Positions 16,122-27,808 of a DNA stretch of 64,000 nucleotides are shown piece by piece. The DNA is from Burkholderiales bacterium. GTDB taxonomy: Bacteria > Pseudomonadota > Gammaproteobacteria > Burkholderiales > Burkholderiaceae_C. Position numbers and translations under genes: made by a program. Within the stretch, counting starts at the first letter, position 1. Each line of letters opens with the position of its first letter. The notes under the pieces are model-generated. The model saw only the letters and a program-made list of their open reading frames with translations. It was not told where the DNA came from and did not search any database. The DNA lies in NCBI GenBank assembly GCA_013044035.1, contig JABEVE010000050.1, positions 1 to 64,000 of the forward strand. Direction: 5' to 3'.

Positions 16122-17277
16122 GCCTGGGGACCCGGCCGAATTCCTGACTCGCGAGGAAGCAACGCACCCATCCCAGGATGATTGGGTTGCCTTCGCGGGA
16201 GTCGCAGAGCCACGCACTGCTCCCGCCGGCGCCCAGGCCGCGCTCGACTGGTTGGCCACAATGACCGCCCTGGTCGATCCGCAGGGGCGGATGATGCATG
16301 CCAATCCGGCAATGGAGGCTGCGCTCGGGCTGTCCCGCAGGCATCTGCTCGGTCGTGATCTGTCGCACTGGCTGACACGACAGAGCCTGTGGCACGAAGC
16401 CCTGCAGCAGGTGCAGGCCAATGAATTCAGCAGCAAACGTTTCGACTGCACGGTGATGGCACGGACTGCGGCTGATCCGCTGCAGGTCCAACTCATCGTG
16501 GCGCGCACAGACCTGCCCGATACGCTCCTGGTGGAACTTGTGGAGCTTGGTCAGCAGACTCGGCAGGAGCGCGAGGAGCAGTGGCTCAACCAGGCGCAGG
16601 CCAACAAGGATCTGATTCGCAATCTGGCTCATGAGATCAAGAATCCGCTGGGCGGTATTCGCGGCGCGGCCCAACTGCTCGACATGGATTTGGAGAGTCG
16701 CGAGTTGCAGGAGTACACCCGCATCATCATCCACGAGGTGGATCGGTTGCAGACCCTGGTCGACAGATTGTTGGCACCGCACCGTCGCCCGCATGTCGTG
16801 GGCGATCTGAATATCCACGAAGTGCTCGAGCGCGTGCGTTCGGTCATTCTGGCCGAGTTTCCGCAGGGCCTGAGCGTGGAGCGTGATTACGACGCCAGCA
16901 TTCCCGAATTTCGTGGAGACCGCGAACAACTCATCCAGGCCATTCTCAACATCGTGCACAACGCGGCCCTGGTCCTGAGCGAACGCATGCGCGCGAGCGA
17001 TGCGCGTATCGTGCTCAAGACCCGCATTGCACGGCAGGTGACTCTGGCGAAGCGGCGACATCGCCTGGCACTGCTCTTGCATATCACCGACAACGGCCCT
17101 GGCGTGCCGGCGGAGATCAAGGACCGTATGTTCTTTCCGCTGGTTTCAGGGCGGGAGGGTGGCAGTGGCCTGGGACTCACCCTGGCCCAGACCTTCATCC
17201 AACAACATCAGGGAACCATCGAGTGCGACAGCCAGCCCGGCCTGACCGACTTCCGCATCCTCATCCCGCTGCCGTGA
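16111..17277 (+). CDS. glnL: Nitrogen regulation sensor histidine kinase NtrB
   Basis: The protein has 388 residues. A PAS-like N-terminus (MTALVDPQGRMMHANPAME) is followed by the H-box NLAHEIKNPLGGIRGAAQLL with His174, and an HATPase domain with N-box (IVHNAAL), G1 (DNGPGVP) and G2 (GREGGSGLGLTLAQ). No membrane segments are seen, as expected for cytoplasmic NtrB. It phosphorylates NtrC under nitrogen limitation and is controlled by PII. It overlaps the upstream exported-protein gene and is followed 55 bp later by ntrC. Confidence 0.93.
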   Translation: MGSEPGDPAEFLTREEATHPSQDDWVAFAGVAEPRTAPAGAQAALDWLATMTALVDPQGRMMHANPAMEAALGLSRRHLLGRDLSHWLTRQSLWHEALQQVQANEFSSKRFDCTVMARTAADPLQVQLIVARTDLPDTLLVELVELGQQTRQEREEQWLNQAQANKDLIRNLAHEIKNPLGGIRGAAQLLDMDLESRELQEYTRIIIHEVDRLQTLVDRLLAPHRRPHVVGDLNIHEVLERVRSVILAEFPQGLSVERDYDASIPEFRGDREQLIQAILNIVHNAALVLSERMRASDARIVLKTRIARQVTLAKRRHRLALLLHITDNGPGVPAEIKDRMFFPLVSGREGGSGLGLTLAQTFIQQHQGTIECDSQPGLTDFRILIPLP

Positions 17278-17332
17278 GACTGACACGCCGGAACGCTCGC
17301 ACACGCTGGACTCCTGTGGAGAGATGTCCACC

Positions 17333-18934
17333 ATGAAACCCATCTGGGTCATCGACGATGATCAATCCATCCGCTTCGTCCTGGAAAAGGCGCTGGAGAA
17401 AGCCGGTTTGCCGGCACGCAGCTTCTCCAACATCCGCGAGGTACAGGCTGCGCTGAGCGACGAGTCCCCACAGGTTCTGGTCTCCGACATCCGCATGCCC
17501 GGAGGCAGCGGCATTGAGCTGCTGCAGGAGATCAAACGTTCCCAACCGCAGTTGCCGGTCATCATCATGACGGCCTATTCCGACCTGGACAGCGCGGTTT
17601 CTGCTTTTCAAAGTGGAGCCTTTGAGTACCTCAGCAAGCCCTTCGATCTGGAGAAGGCGGTTGAACTGATTCAACGCGCGGTGGATGAAAGCATGCGCGA
17701 ACAGGACATTGAGGAGGCGCGCATCGATACCCCCGAGCTGCTGGGCCAAGCTCCGGCGATGCAGGATGTGTTTCGCGCCATCGGCCGTTTGTCGCCGTCG
17801 CAGGTCACTGTGCTTATTACCGGTGAGTCGGGCAGCGGCAAGGAACTGGTGGCGCAGGCCCTGCACCGCCACAGCCCGCGTGCGAACGGCCCCTTCGTCG
17901 CCATCAACACCGCCGCCATTCCGCGCGACTTGCTGGAAAGCGAACTCTTCGGCCACGAACGCGGCGCATTCACAGGGGCGCAAACGTCGCGCCGCGGGCG
18001 CTTCGAGCAGGCGGAAGGTGGAACCCTGTTTCTCGATGAAATCGGTGACATGCCCTACGAACTGCAAACCCGGCTGCTACGGGTGCTGTCCGACGGGCAT
18101 TTCTACCGCGTGGGTGGACACAATCCCATCAAGGCCCATGTACGGGTGATCGCCGCCACGCATCAGAACCTTGAAAACCGGGTGCGCGACGGACTGTTCC
18201 GAGAAGACCTGTTTCACCGCCTCAACGTCATTCGTCTGCGTCTGCCCGCGCTGCGCGAGCGCCGCGAGGACATCGTTCTGCTGGTTCGGCATTTCCTGCT
18301 GAAAAGTGCGAAGGAGCTGGGGGTCGATGCCAAGCGCCTCTCGGACGAAGCACTGATCACGTTGCAGAACTACCCCTTTCCCGGAAATGTGCGCGAGTTG
18401 GAAAACGTGTGCCACTGGCTGACCGTCATGGCTCCCGGTCTGACGGTCGACGTGAAGGATCTGCCGCCGGAGCTGCAGCAGTCGAGCCGATTGGCGCAGT
18501 CAGGTTCCTCGATGCCAGCGCCGGCGCCGGCGCATCGGATTGCCGTGCCGGACATGCATGAGTCTGTCGGCGATGCGCGCACCGAAGACGGCATGCCGAC
18601 CATCGTGACGGGCCTCTCGGCAGGCGCGAACCTGAGCGCCAGTCATGCGACCACCGTGCCACCATCGCACGAGGCCACTTCGCCGATGACAGGGTCTTCG
18701 ACGCCTGTCGTAGCGGCGGAGGGCTGGGAGGCCATCGTCGCGCGCACCACGCGTGAACTGTTGCACAACGGCCAGCCGGAGGTCATGGATTGGCTCAATC
18801 AGCGCTTCGAGCGTGCGGTGATCCAGGCGGCACTGGAGTTCACGCATGGGCGTCGCATCGAAGCGGCAGTCAAGCTTGGCATCGGTCGCAACACCATCAC
18901 CCGCAAAATCCAGGACCTGGGCCTGGACGACTGA
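17333..18934 (+). CDS. glnG: Nitrogen regulation response regulator NtrC (sigma-54 activator)
   Basis: The protein has 533 residues from the ATG at 17333. Receiver domain with phospho-acceptor Asp52; AAA+ domain with Walker A GESGSGKE (164-171), the sigma-54 contact GAFTGA (211-216) and Walker B (TLFLDEI); C-terminal Fis-type HTH ([20 protein letters not shown]). Between AAA+ and HTH lies an unusually long Ala/Pro/Ser/Thr-rich linker of about 95 residues, making the protein longer than E. coli NtrC. The GGAGAG site suits the ATG at 17333 better than that at 17324. It likely binds the dyads upstream of glnA. Confidence 0.95.
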   Translation: MKPIWVIDDDQSIRFVLEKALEKAGLPARSFSNIREVQAALSDESPQVLVSDIRMPGGSGIELLQEIKRSQPQLPVIIMTAYSDLDSAVSAFQSGAFEYLSKPFDLEKAVELIQRAVDESMREQDIEEARIDTPELLGQAPAMQDVFRAIGRLSPSQVTVLITGESGSGKELVAQALHRHSPRANGPFVAINTAAIPRDLLESELFGHERGAFTGAQTSRRGRFEQAEGGTLFLDEIGDMPYELQTRLLRVLSDGHFYRVGGHNPIKAHVRVIAATHQNLENRVRDGLFREDLFHRLNVIRLRLPALRERREDIVLLVRHFLLKSAKELGVDAKRLSDEALITLQNYPFPGNVRELENVCHWLTVMAPGLTVDVKDLPPELQQSSRLAQSGSSMPAPAPAHRIAVPDMHESVGDARTEDGMPTIVTGLSAGANLSASHATTVPPSHEATSPMTGSSTPVVAAEGWEAIVARTTRELLHNGQPEVMDWLNQRFERAVIQAALEFTHGRRIEAAVKLGIGRNTITRKIQDLGLDD

Positions 18935-18979
18935 AGCCGTCCACGCCGAGCGACCTGGCCGCGCCCGAGCCGTGCGCGC

Positions 18980-19759
18980 TCAGCCGAGGTTCAACTCCAC
19001 CACCACCGGGGCGTGATCGCTGGGGCGCTCGTGTTTGCGAGGCGCTTTGTCGATGACGCAGTTGGCGACGGCCGATTGCAGCACCGTACTCACCAGAATG
19101 TGATCGATGCGCAAGCCCTGGTTGCGCCGAAACGCCAGATTGCGGTAGTCCCACCAGCTCCAGCTCTTGGGTGGCTGCTCGAACAGCCGAAACGCATCCA
19201 CCAGACCCAGGCCCAGCAGAGCGCGAAAGTGTGCGCGCTCCGCGTCGGTGCAGTGAATCTTGCCGCGCCAGGTCTCGGGGTCGTGCACATCGCGATCCTC
19301 AGGAGCGATGTTGTAGTCGCCCATCAGCACCAGTTGCGGATGGCGCAACAACTCTGCGCGCAGCCAGTCTTGCAGCGCCTGCAGCCACGTCATCTTGTAG
19401 GCGAATTTCTCGCTGCCGGGTTCCTGGCCGTTGGGGAAGTAGGCACCGACCACGCGCACACCAGCCACCGTGCCGGCGATCACCCGCGCCTGGGCATCGT
19501 CCAGGCCGGGAATATTGCGCACCGTGTCCGACGCAACTTCGAGCGACAACAGCGCAACGCCGTTGTACGTGGGCTGGCCGAAGCACTGTGCCCGCCAGCC
19601 GGCAGCCAACAATTCGGCATGCGGAAACTTGGCATCGGTCAGTTTGGTTTCCTGCAGCACCAGCACGTCAGGGCGATTTGCCTGCAGCCACTCCAGCACC
19701 TGCGGCAGGCGCACGGACAGCGAGTTAACGTTCCAGGTGGCGAGTTTCAAATGAGTCAT
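18980..19759 (-). CDS. xth: Exodeoxyribonuclease III
   Basis: The protein has 259 residues, the usual XthA length. It has the EEP-fold motifs LKLATWNVNSL, LQETKL (metal Glu), GAYFPNGQEPGSEKFAYK, LMGDYNIAP, RIDHILVS and the terminal SDHAPVV. It cleaves at AP sites and removes 3' blocks in base excision repair. The start at 19759 (MTHLKLATWN) matches the family. It is convergent with ntrC, with 45 bp between their stops. Confidence 0.95.
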   Translation of the reverse strand: MTHLKLATWNVNSLSVRLPQVLEWLQANRPDVLVLQETKLTDAKFPHAELLAAGWRAQCFGQPTYNGVALLSLEVASDTVRNIPGLDDAQARVIAGTVAGVRVVGAYFPNGQEPGSEKFAYKMTWLQALQDWLRAELLRHPQLVLMGDYNIAPEDRDVHDPETWRGKIHCTDAERAHFRALLGLGLVDAFRLFEQPPKSWSWWDYRNLAFRRNQGLRIDHILVSTVLQSAVANCVIDKAPRKHERPSDHAPVVVELNLG

Positions 19760-20076
19760 GCTGACTGTTGGAATGCGTGCATTCAATTCAAACTTGGTGA
19801 GTTCGTCCACATCGATCCCCAGAGTGTTCTGCTGTGAACGCGGTCGGCGTCGATGGGCGAGGCACTGCTGTCGTCATCCTACAAGCGGTCGCTGGCGCAT
19901 GATGGAGATGTCTGCTGCTCTTCGCATGGTGGCGCGCACCTTGTCGGTGAGCGTCTGAGATCGGTGTTGCCGCACGCTGCAGGCATGTCCTGGAAGTTCG
20001 TCCAGCTTCCGGGTTCCGGGGGCAGTTCCAACCCAAGCCGGTTCGGCTGCGCGGCGCAATCGGCGCTGAGGCGGAC
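19760..20076. other. Intergenic region without a recognised gene
   Basis: The stretch is between the xth start and the murI end, both on the minus strand. The minus frame 19874-20116 encodes an Arg-rich peptide that resembles nothing known to me and has no ribosome-binding site. I see no clear terminator. The xth promoter must lie here. Confidence 0.5.
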
Positions 20077-21222
20077 TTAGGCCAAGGTGCGCACTGCCAG
20101 ATCGGCCAGGCCGCACGCGGCGGCAATGCGCAGCAGCTGTGCAGGATCGCCATTGGTGTAGGCCGTCAGCTCGACGCCGCAGTCAGTAGTCTGTGTCGGA
20201 ATGGGTTCGGGCGCTGCATCACCGTCTCGCGGCGGCACATGCCTGCGCTGGAGCTGGGCGGTTTTGTCCATGCCCGCGAGCACGCGGCGGGTTTGCGTGG
20301 CCACGGCATCGGCTGGATCGAGCAGCAGGGCGCTTGAGCCGCCGGGCCCAAGCGCCGCGCGCAGGGCAGTTGCCACCAAAGGGTAATGGGTGCAACCCAG
20401 CACCACGACCTTGCAATGCGCCGAGCGCAGCGGCGCGCAAAACTGCGTCAGGAGTTGCAGGGTTTCACGAGCTTGCGGGCCGAGGGTTTCAATGGCTTCG
20501 GCAAGGCCGGGGCAGGGTTGCAGTACCAGTCGGTCTCGGCCGCCAAGGGATTGCAGCAAGGCCTGAAATTTGGCGCTGGCCAGGGTGCCGGGCGTGGCGA
20601 GTACGCCAATGGGTGCCAGCGAGTGGCTGACATGCATCGCGTTGTCCGCACTTCGATCTTGCACGGTGCGTGCCTGGGCTGGAGCGCTGTGCGCCAGGGC
20701 CGGTTTGATGGCGGGTTCAATCCCGATGAAAGGGGTATGCAACCACTGCTGGCGCAAGTTGGCGATGGCCAGGGCGGTGGCCGTGTTGCAGGCAACGACC
20801 ACGATGTCTGCGCCCTTGCGCAGCAAAAATCGGGTGAGATGTTGGCTGCGAGCCAGCACGTAGGCGGCGTCGCGCTCGCCGTAGGGGGCGAAGGCGGAGT
20901 CGGCCGCGTAGATGAAGCGGGCCTTGGGCAATTGGCGCCGCAATGCGGCGAGTACTGTGAGGCCGCCCACGCCTGAGTCGAACACGCCGATGCAAGGCGT
21001 TGTCTCGTCGGCGGCGGGTGTGGGTTCGATCTCGGAACAACCCGGGCAGAGGCAGGTTTTGCCATGCAGCGCGAGGGGAATGCTGGCGAATGTCGCAGCG
21101 GGGATACGGCCACTTCGGCACCAGCAGGGCGCATCGACACCGCCGCCGGCTGCCAGGGCGCAACGGTTGGGTTCGCCACAAAGGGGGCAGTGCCCAACTG
21201 CGCCAGGCGCAGGCTGTGGCAT
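20077..21222 (-). CDS. murI: Glutamate racemase fused to an N-terminal Cys_rich_CWC domain
   Basis: The protein has 381 residues, about 110 longer than ordinary MurI. Residues 11-63 form a cysteine-rich CWC-type domain (CPLCGEPNRCALA, APCWC, CLCPGC; Cys at 12, 15, 21, 33, 35, 57, 59, 62). Residues about 77-381 are glutamate racemase with GVFDSGVGGLTVL and the catalytic cysteines Cys145 (VACNTATA) and Cys277 (LGCTHYP). It supplies D-glutamate for peptidoglycan. No in-frame ATG, GTG or TTG lies between the domains, so the fusion is read as one protein. The ATG at 21222 follows the fumarase stop by 2 bases, suggesting coupled translation. Polar insertions occur near 180-200 and 325-350. Confidence 0.88.
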   Translation of the reverse strand: MPQPAPGAVGHCPLCGEPNRCALAAGGGVDAPCWCRSGRIPAATFASIPLALHGKTCLCPGCSEIEPTPAADETTPCIGVFDSGVGGLTVLAALRRQLPKARFIYAADSAFAPYGERDAAYVLARSQHLTRFLLRKGADIVVVACNTATALAIANLRQQWLHTPFIGIEPAIKPALAHSAPAQARTVQDRSADNAMHVSHSLAPIGVLATPGTLASAKFQALLQSLGGRDRLVLQPCPGLAEAIETLGPQARETLQLLTQFCAPLRSAHCKVVVLGCTHYPLVATALRAALGPGGSSALLLDPADAVATQTRRVLAGMDKTAQLQRRHVPPRDGDAAPEPIPTQTTDCGVELTAYTNGDPAQLLRIAAACGLADLAVRTLA

Positions 21223-21224
21223 GC

Positions 21225-22754
21225 TCAAGCCACGGTCACGGGAATTTTGCCGATATGCGCGCGCCACTCGGCCGGACCGGTGATGTGTACCGAGGTGCCC
21301 AGCGCGTCCACAGCCACAGTCACGGGCATATCTTGCACCGTGAACTCGTAGATGGCCTCCATGCCCAGGTCTTCGAAGGCCAGCAGGCGCGAGGCCTTGA
21401 TGGCCTTGGACACGAGGTAGGCGGCTCCGCCCACGGCCATGAGATACGCGCTCTTGTGCTTGCGAATGGCCTCGATGGCCACCGGGCCGCGCTCGGCCTT
21501 GCCGATCATGGCGATGAGGCCGGTTTGCGCCAACATCGTTTCGGTGAATTTGTCCATGCGCGTGGCCGTGGTGGGGCCGGCCGGGCCGACGACTTCACCA
21601 TGCACCGGGTCCACCGGGCCGACGTAATAGATGACACGGTTGGTGAAGTCCACTGGCAGCTTCTCGCCCTTGGCCAGCATGCCGGCGATGCGTTTGTGCG
21701 CAGCGTCGCGCCCGGTCAGCATCTTGCCCGTCAGCAGCAGGGTTTCGCCTGGTTTGAAACTGGCCACCTCGGCCGGTGTCAGGGTGTCGAGGTTGACGCG
21801 GCGGCTGCGTGCGTAATCCGGTGCCCAATGCACGTCGGGCCACAAGTCCAGGCTGGGTGGTTCGAGATAGACCGGACCCTGGCCGTCCATGACGAAGTGC
21901 GCGTGGCGGGTGGCGGCACAGTTGGGGATCATCGCGACCGGCAGGTTGGCGGCGTGGCACGGCCAATGCTTGATTTTCACATCCAGCACCGTGGTCAGTC
22001 CGCCCAGGCCCTGCGCGCCGATACCCAGGGCGTTGGCCTTTTCATAGAGTTCGATGCGAAGCGCCTCGTACTCGTCGCGAGGTCCACGCGTGAGCAGTTC
22101 AGACATGTCGATGTCGTCCATCAGGGCCTGCTTGGCTAGAAGCATGGCATGTTCTGCGGTGCCGCCGATGCCGATCCCCAGCATGCCGGGCGGGCACCAG
22201 CCGGCGCCCATGGTGGGCAGGGTTTGCAGCACCCAGTCGACCACGCTGTCGCTGGGGTTGAGCATGACGAACTTGGACTTGGCCTCCGAGCCACCTCCCT
22301 TGGCCGCCACGATCACGTCGAGCATGTTGCCGGGAACGAGTTCGACATGTAACACCGCGGGGGTGTTGTCACCGGTGTTCTTGCGCGCGAACAGCGGGTC
22401 TGCCAGGACCGAAGCGCGCAGCTTGTTGTTGGCATCCAGATAGCCACGTCGCACGCCGGCGTCCACCGCATCCTGCAGACTGCCACTGAGGCCCTCGAAG
22501 CGCACGTCCATGCCGACCTTGAGGAAGACATTGACGATGCCGGTGTCCTGGCAGATGGGACGACGTCCTTCAGCGCACATGCGGCTGTTGGTCAGGATTT
22601 GTGCGATGGCGTCCTTGGCTGCCGGGCTTTGCTCGCGGGCGTAGGCGCGCGCCAGATGCGTGATGTAGTCGGCTGGGTGGTAGTAGCTGATGAATTGCAG
22701 CGCCGCAGCGATGCTCTCGACCAGGTCGTCCTGGCTAATGCGTGTGGTGGACAA
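21225..22754 (-). CDS. Fumarate hydratase class I (iron-sulfur)
   Basis: The protein has 509 residues, the class I length. It hydrates fumarate to malate in the TCA cycle. The alpha part has NSRMCAEGRRPICQDTG with a cluster cysteine, TGDNTPAVLH, and GWCPPGMLGIGIGG. The beta part starts near PLDTLTPAEV-like sequence and has GPTTATRMD. The start is TTG at 22754, with GGAG 6 bases upstream; no ATG exists until residue about 59 and this start gives the expected N-terminus. murI follows by 2 bp. The symbol is left blank because FumA and FumB-type names are not separable by sequence. Confidence 0.93.
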   Translation of the reverse strand: MSTTRISQDDLVESIAAALQFISYYHPADYITHLARAYAREQSPAAKDAIAQILTNSRMCAEGRRPICQDTGIVNVFLKVGMDVRFEGLSGSLQDAVDAGVRRGYLDANNKLRASVLADPLFARKNTGDNTPAVLHVELVPGNMLDVIVAAKGGGSEAKSKFVMLNPSDSVVDWVLQTLPTMGAGWCPPGMLGIGIGGTAEHAMLLAKQALMDDIDMSELLTRGPRDEYEALRIELYEKANALGIGAQGLGGLTTVLDVKIKHWPCHAANLPVAMIPNCAATRHAHFVMDGQGPVYLEPPSLDLWPDVHWAPDYARSRRVNLDTLTPAEVASFKPGETLLLTGKMLTGRDAAHKRIAGMLAKGEKLPVDFTNRVIYYVGPVDPVHGEVVGPAGPTTATRMDKFTETMLAQTGLIAMIGKAERGPVAIEAIRKHKSAYLMAVGGAAYLVSKAIKASRLLAFEDLGMEAIYEFTVQDMPVTVAVDALGTSVHITGPAEWRAHIGKIPVTVA

Positions 22755-22832
22755 GGGGATCTCCGTGGGTTGCTGAACCAGTGGCCAGATTCGCCGCGCA
22801 CGATGTTAAGACCGCTCCAAGACGCTTGTTGT

Positions 22833-23492
22833 TCAGTGGCCGCTTGCAGGATCGTTGGCGGGGGCGTAATCGTGGATGGTGCGGGTCATCATGCGGTCGG
22901 TATAGGCAATGGCCATGGCCGAGAGCAGAAAGGTGAGATGGATGGCAGTCTGAGCGATCAGTGCCTTGACGCTGTAGGCGTCGGCATTGATGAAGGTGCG
23001 CAGCAGGTGGATGGACGAAATGCCGATGATGGCCAGCGCCAGCTTCACCTTGAGCACCGAGGCGTTGACATGCGACAGCCATTCGGGATGGTCCGGGTGA
23101 TCCTCGAGGTACATGCGCGACACGAAGGTTTCGTAGCCGCCGACGATGACCATGATCAGCAGATTGGCAATCATCACCACATCGATGAGGCTGAGCACCA
23201 CCAGCATGATGGTGGTTTCGGTCAGCTTCGGCAAGCCGATTTGAGCGGCGGCAGCGATTCCGCCTTCTGGCGGGATCGGGTTGCGTACGGCCACGGCCTC
23301 GAGCAGGTGCTGCAGGGACGTCTGGTTGCCCATGGCGGCACCCACCAGGTCCACCAGTTCGACCCAGAAGTGGAAGACGTAAACGCCCAGCGCGAGGATC
23401 AGTCCGACGTAGAGCGGCAGTTGCAGCCAGCGGCTGAAAAACAGCAGGCGGGGTACGAGTGGCAACTGAGCGGTGGGTTGGGGTTTGGCCAT
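22833..23492 (-). CDS. UPF0114 (YqhA-like) membrane protein
   Basis: The protein has 219 residues with four predicted hydrophobic segments: LQLPLYVGLILALGVYVF, then IMLVVLSLIDVVMIANLLIM, VKLALAIIGISSIHLL and TAIHLTFLLSAMAIAY. The motifs ETFVSRM and SSIHLLRTFIN fit the UPF0114 family. Function is unknown. It lies upstream of the fumarase on the same strand, 78 bp away, and is divergent from acs. Confidence 0.85.
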   Translation of the reverse strand: MAKPQPTAQLPLVPRLLFFSRWLQLPLYVGLILALGVYVFHFWVELVDLVGAAMGNQTSLQHLLEAVAVRNPIPPEGGIAAAAQIGLPKLTETTIMLVVLSLIDVVMIANLLIMVIVGGYETFVSRMYLEDHPDHPEWLSHVNASVLKVKLALAIIGISSIHLLRTFINADAYSVKALIAQTAIHLTFLLSAMAIAYTDRMMTRTIHDYAPANDPASGH

Positions 23493-23714
23493 GGGGGTGC
23501 GGTGGATAGCGGGAATATTGCAGGCACCGCGATTCTAAGGATGCAATGTGTTGCGATTGGAGCGGCTGCGTTTCCAGCGCGTCAGGGGGGTGTAAGAGCG
23601 GGTGGCTCACAATAAAAAGCAAACACAATACAGTCAAAGCCTTGCGGAAGCCAAATGCACCGTGCACCATAACCCGCATGCTTCGGCAGAACCGCCACCC
23701 CTCTGGAGACAACC

Positions 23715-25697
<1,983 letters not shown>

Positions 25698-25824
25698 GTA
25701 ACCGTGTTGAAAGTCAAGCAGTGAGAGGCGCCATGTGTCTGGCGATGAGCGGCGCTTGAGGGTTCGCCTGCCGGCGGCGTGAACAGACCGCTGGCCTGAG
25801 CACACGGGTTTCGATGGTCGCGTT

Positions 25825-26724
25825 TCAGGCCGGGCCAGCCATCACGGCAAGCGTCCCGCTGCGACCCGGTACTGTGCCCTGCGCCACGCCGCGCAAGGGC
25901 AGGGCGTTGAGAGCCAAGGTAGCGGCGTAGTTCGACAAACTGCCGATGTGCATGCCGGCCGCCTGCCAGCCACCCAACAGGGCATCGAAGACCGGGGACA
26001 GCTTGCCGCCTTCAAGCTCGGCGTGCAAGGTGAACACATGGTCGTGCCCGTCGAGCGAACGTTGCAGGATATGCTCGGCGACGGTATCGGGGGTGATGCC
26101 GTCGAGGCCGATGCACTCATCCAGCGTTGGCAGTGTGGTGGGTAGTTGCGGCACGGCAAGGGCTGTGCCTTGCACCACAGGACGGAAAGGGGCATCGCCG
26201 CGGCCGTCGGAGGCAAGGGTGAAGCCGAGTTCAACTTCCAGCGCATAGGCCGCATCGTTCATCTGCCAGCCGGCGGCACCATGCACCCGGGGCGGGCGAC
26301 CAAAGATCTCGGTGTAGCGCGCGACCGCCAGTTCCATCTGCTGCCGGGTCCATGCAGCGTCCTTGAGCGCCACATGGTCCTGCCACAGGATGTGGTTCCA
26401 GGTGTGCACGCCCGTTTCATGCCCGCTGCGATCGATGCTACGCATGGTTTCGGCTGCCTGTCTGCCGATATCCGGTCCCGGCAGCAGGGTGCCGTAGAGC
26501 AAGGTCTTGATGCCGTAATGTTCCACCACCGAAGTCCGCCCCACCTTGGCCAGGAAGCCGGGCCGGAAGACGCGCTTGAGCGCGCGGCCAGTATGGTCCG
26601 GTCCGAGGCTCAGCAGGAAGGTGGCGCAGACTTGGCGGCGATCGAGCAGGCGCAGCAGGGTGGGTATGCCTTCGCGTGTGCCGCGCAGGGTATCGACATC
26701 GATCTTCAGGGCGAGGAACGGCAT
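25825..26724 (-). CDS. arnD: 4-deoxy-4-formamido-L-arabinose-phosphoundecaprenol deformylase ArnD
   Basis: The protein has 299 residues. It removes the formyl group from undecaprenyl-phosphate-L-Ara4FN, the last step before transfer to lipid A. NodB-type polysaccharide deacetylase motifs are present: LKIDVDTLRGTREG (first Asp) and SGHETGVHTWNHILWQDH (metal His-x3-His). RPPRVHGAAGWQMN is typical of ArnD. It is the last gene of the arn operon, 28 bp after the decarboxylase gene. Confidence 0.93.
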   Translation of the reverse strand: MPFLALKIDVDTLRGTREGIPTLLRLLDRRQVCATFLLSLGPDHTGRALKRVFRPGFLAKVGRTSVVEHYGIKTLLYGTLLPGPDIGRQAAETMRSIDRSGHETGVHTWNHILWQDHVALKDAAWTRQQMELAVARYTEIFGRPPRVHGAAGWQMNDAAYALEVELGFTLASDGRGDAPFRPVVQGTALAVPQLPTTLPTLDECIGLDGITPDTVAEHILQRSLDGHDHVFTLHAELEGGKLSPVFDALLGGWQAAGMHIGSLSNYAATLALNALPLRGVAQGTVPGRSGTLAVMAGPA

Positions 26725-26752
26725 GGCGCGAGGGTGCAGTCTACGGAGCTGT

Positions 26753-27808
26753 TCAGTTGCCGGTCTCGTCCATCAGGGCTCTTGCCTGGGCAATATGGCT
26801 GCGGTAGGCATCAAAAATTTTGCGCAGCGCGGTGTCCATGTCGGTCGTGGGCGCCCAGTTCAGGTCGCGCATGGTGTTGGTGATCTTGGGCACGCGGTTC
26901 GGCACGTCCTGGTAGCCCTTGCCGTAGTAGTCGCCCGAACTGGTTTCCACCAGTTTCACCTGCCGGGCCGACGCGGCATATTCAGGCACGGAGGCGGCGA
27001 TGCGCAACATGTGGTCAGCCAGTTCGCGGATCGAGTGGTTGTTCGCTGGATTACCGATGTTGTAGATCTGACCGCTGGCCACGCCGTCCTTGTTGTCGAT
27101 GATGTTCATCAACGCATCAATGCCGTCGTCGATGTCGGTGAAGGCGCGTTTTTGCTGACCGCCGTCGACCAGGCTGATGGCCTCGCCGCGCACGATGTGG
27201 CCGAGGAATTGGGTCACTACGCGCGAGCTGCCTTCCTTGGCGGAGAAGATGGTGTCCAGCCCGGCGCCGATCCAGTTGAAGGGACGGAACAGGGTGTAGT
27301 TGAGCCCTTCCTGCTGGCCATAGGCGGCAATCACCCGGTCCATCAACTGCTTGGAGCAGGCGTAGATCCAGCGCGGCTTGTTGATCGGACCATAGGTCAG
27401 GGGCGAGTTCTCGGGGTCAAATTCGGCATCGGTGCTCATGCCGTAGACCTCGGAGGTGGAGGGAAACACGAGGTGCTTCTTGTGCTTCACCGCGGCGCGC
27501 ACGATGGGCAGGTTGGCTTCGAAGTCGAGCTCAAACACTCGCAGCGGGGCCTTCACATAGGTGGCTGGCGTGGCGATGGCCACCAGCGGCAGGATCACGT
27601 CGCACTTGCGCACGTGGTATTCGATCCATTCCTTGTTGATGGTGATGTCGCCCTCGAAGAACTTGAAGCGCGGGTTGCGCAGCAACTCGTCGATGCGGTC
27701 AGTGTTCATGTCCATGCCGTACACCTGCCAGTCGGTGGTGGCGAGGATGCGCTTGGACAGGTGGTGACCGATGAAGCCGTTGACACCGAGAATGAGGATT
27801 TTTTTCAT
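26753..27808 (-). CDS. arnA: UDP-glucuronate oxidative decarboxylase (ArnA C-domain as a separate protein)
   Basis: The protein has 351 residues and matches the dehydrogenase half of E. coli ArnA. It makes UDP-4-keto-arabinose from UDP-glucuronate. Visible features are the NAD loop LGVNGFIGHHL, STSEVYGM (catalytic Ser/Glu), YACSKQLMDRVI (YxxxK-type), RPFNWIGAGLD, and QQKRAFTDIDDG (conserved Arg). In E. coli this domain is fused to the formyltransferase; here it is a separate gene overlapping the formyltransferase by 4 bp (ATGA at 27805-27808). The start at 27808 gives MKKILILGVNGFIG, as expected. Confidence 0.92.
   Translation of the reverse strand: MKKILILGVNGFIGHHLSKRILATTDWQVYGMDMNTDRIDELLRNPRFKFFEGDITINKEWIEYHVRKCDVILPLVAIATPATYVKAPLRVFELDFEANLPIVRAAVKHKKHLVFPSTSEVYGMSTDAEFDPENSPLTYGPINKPRWIYACSKQLMDRVIAAYGQQEGLNYTLFRPFNWIGAGLDTIFSAKEGSSRVVTQFLGHIVRGEAISLVDGGQQKRAFTDIDDGIDALMNIIDNKDGVASGQIYNIGNPANNHSIRELADHMLRIAASVPEYAASARQVKLVETSSGDYYGKGYQDVPNRVPKITNTMRDLNWAPTTDMDTALRKIFDAYRSHIAQARALMDETGN

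Noticed and set aside
27805-27808. ArnA split as a frameshift error
   Set aside because: Both parts have their expected full domain lengths, the second has a proper start (MKKILILGVNGFIG), and the overlap is the usual ATGA coupling, as at other junctions of this operon. Error is possible but not indicated.
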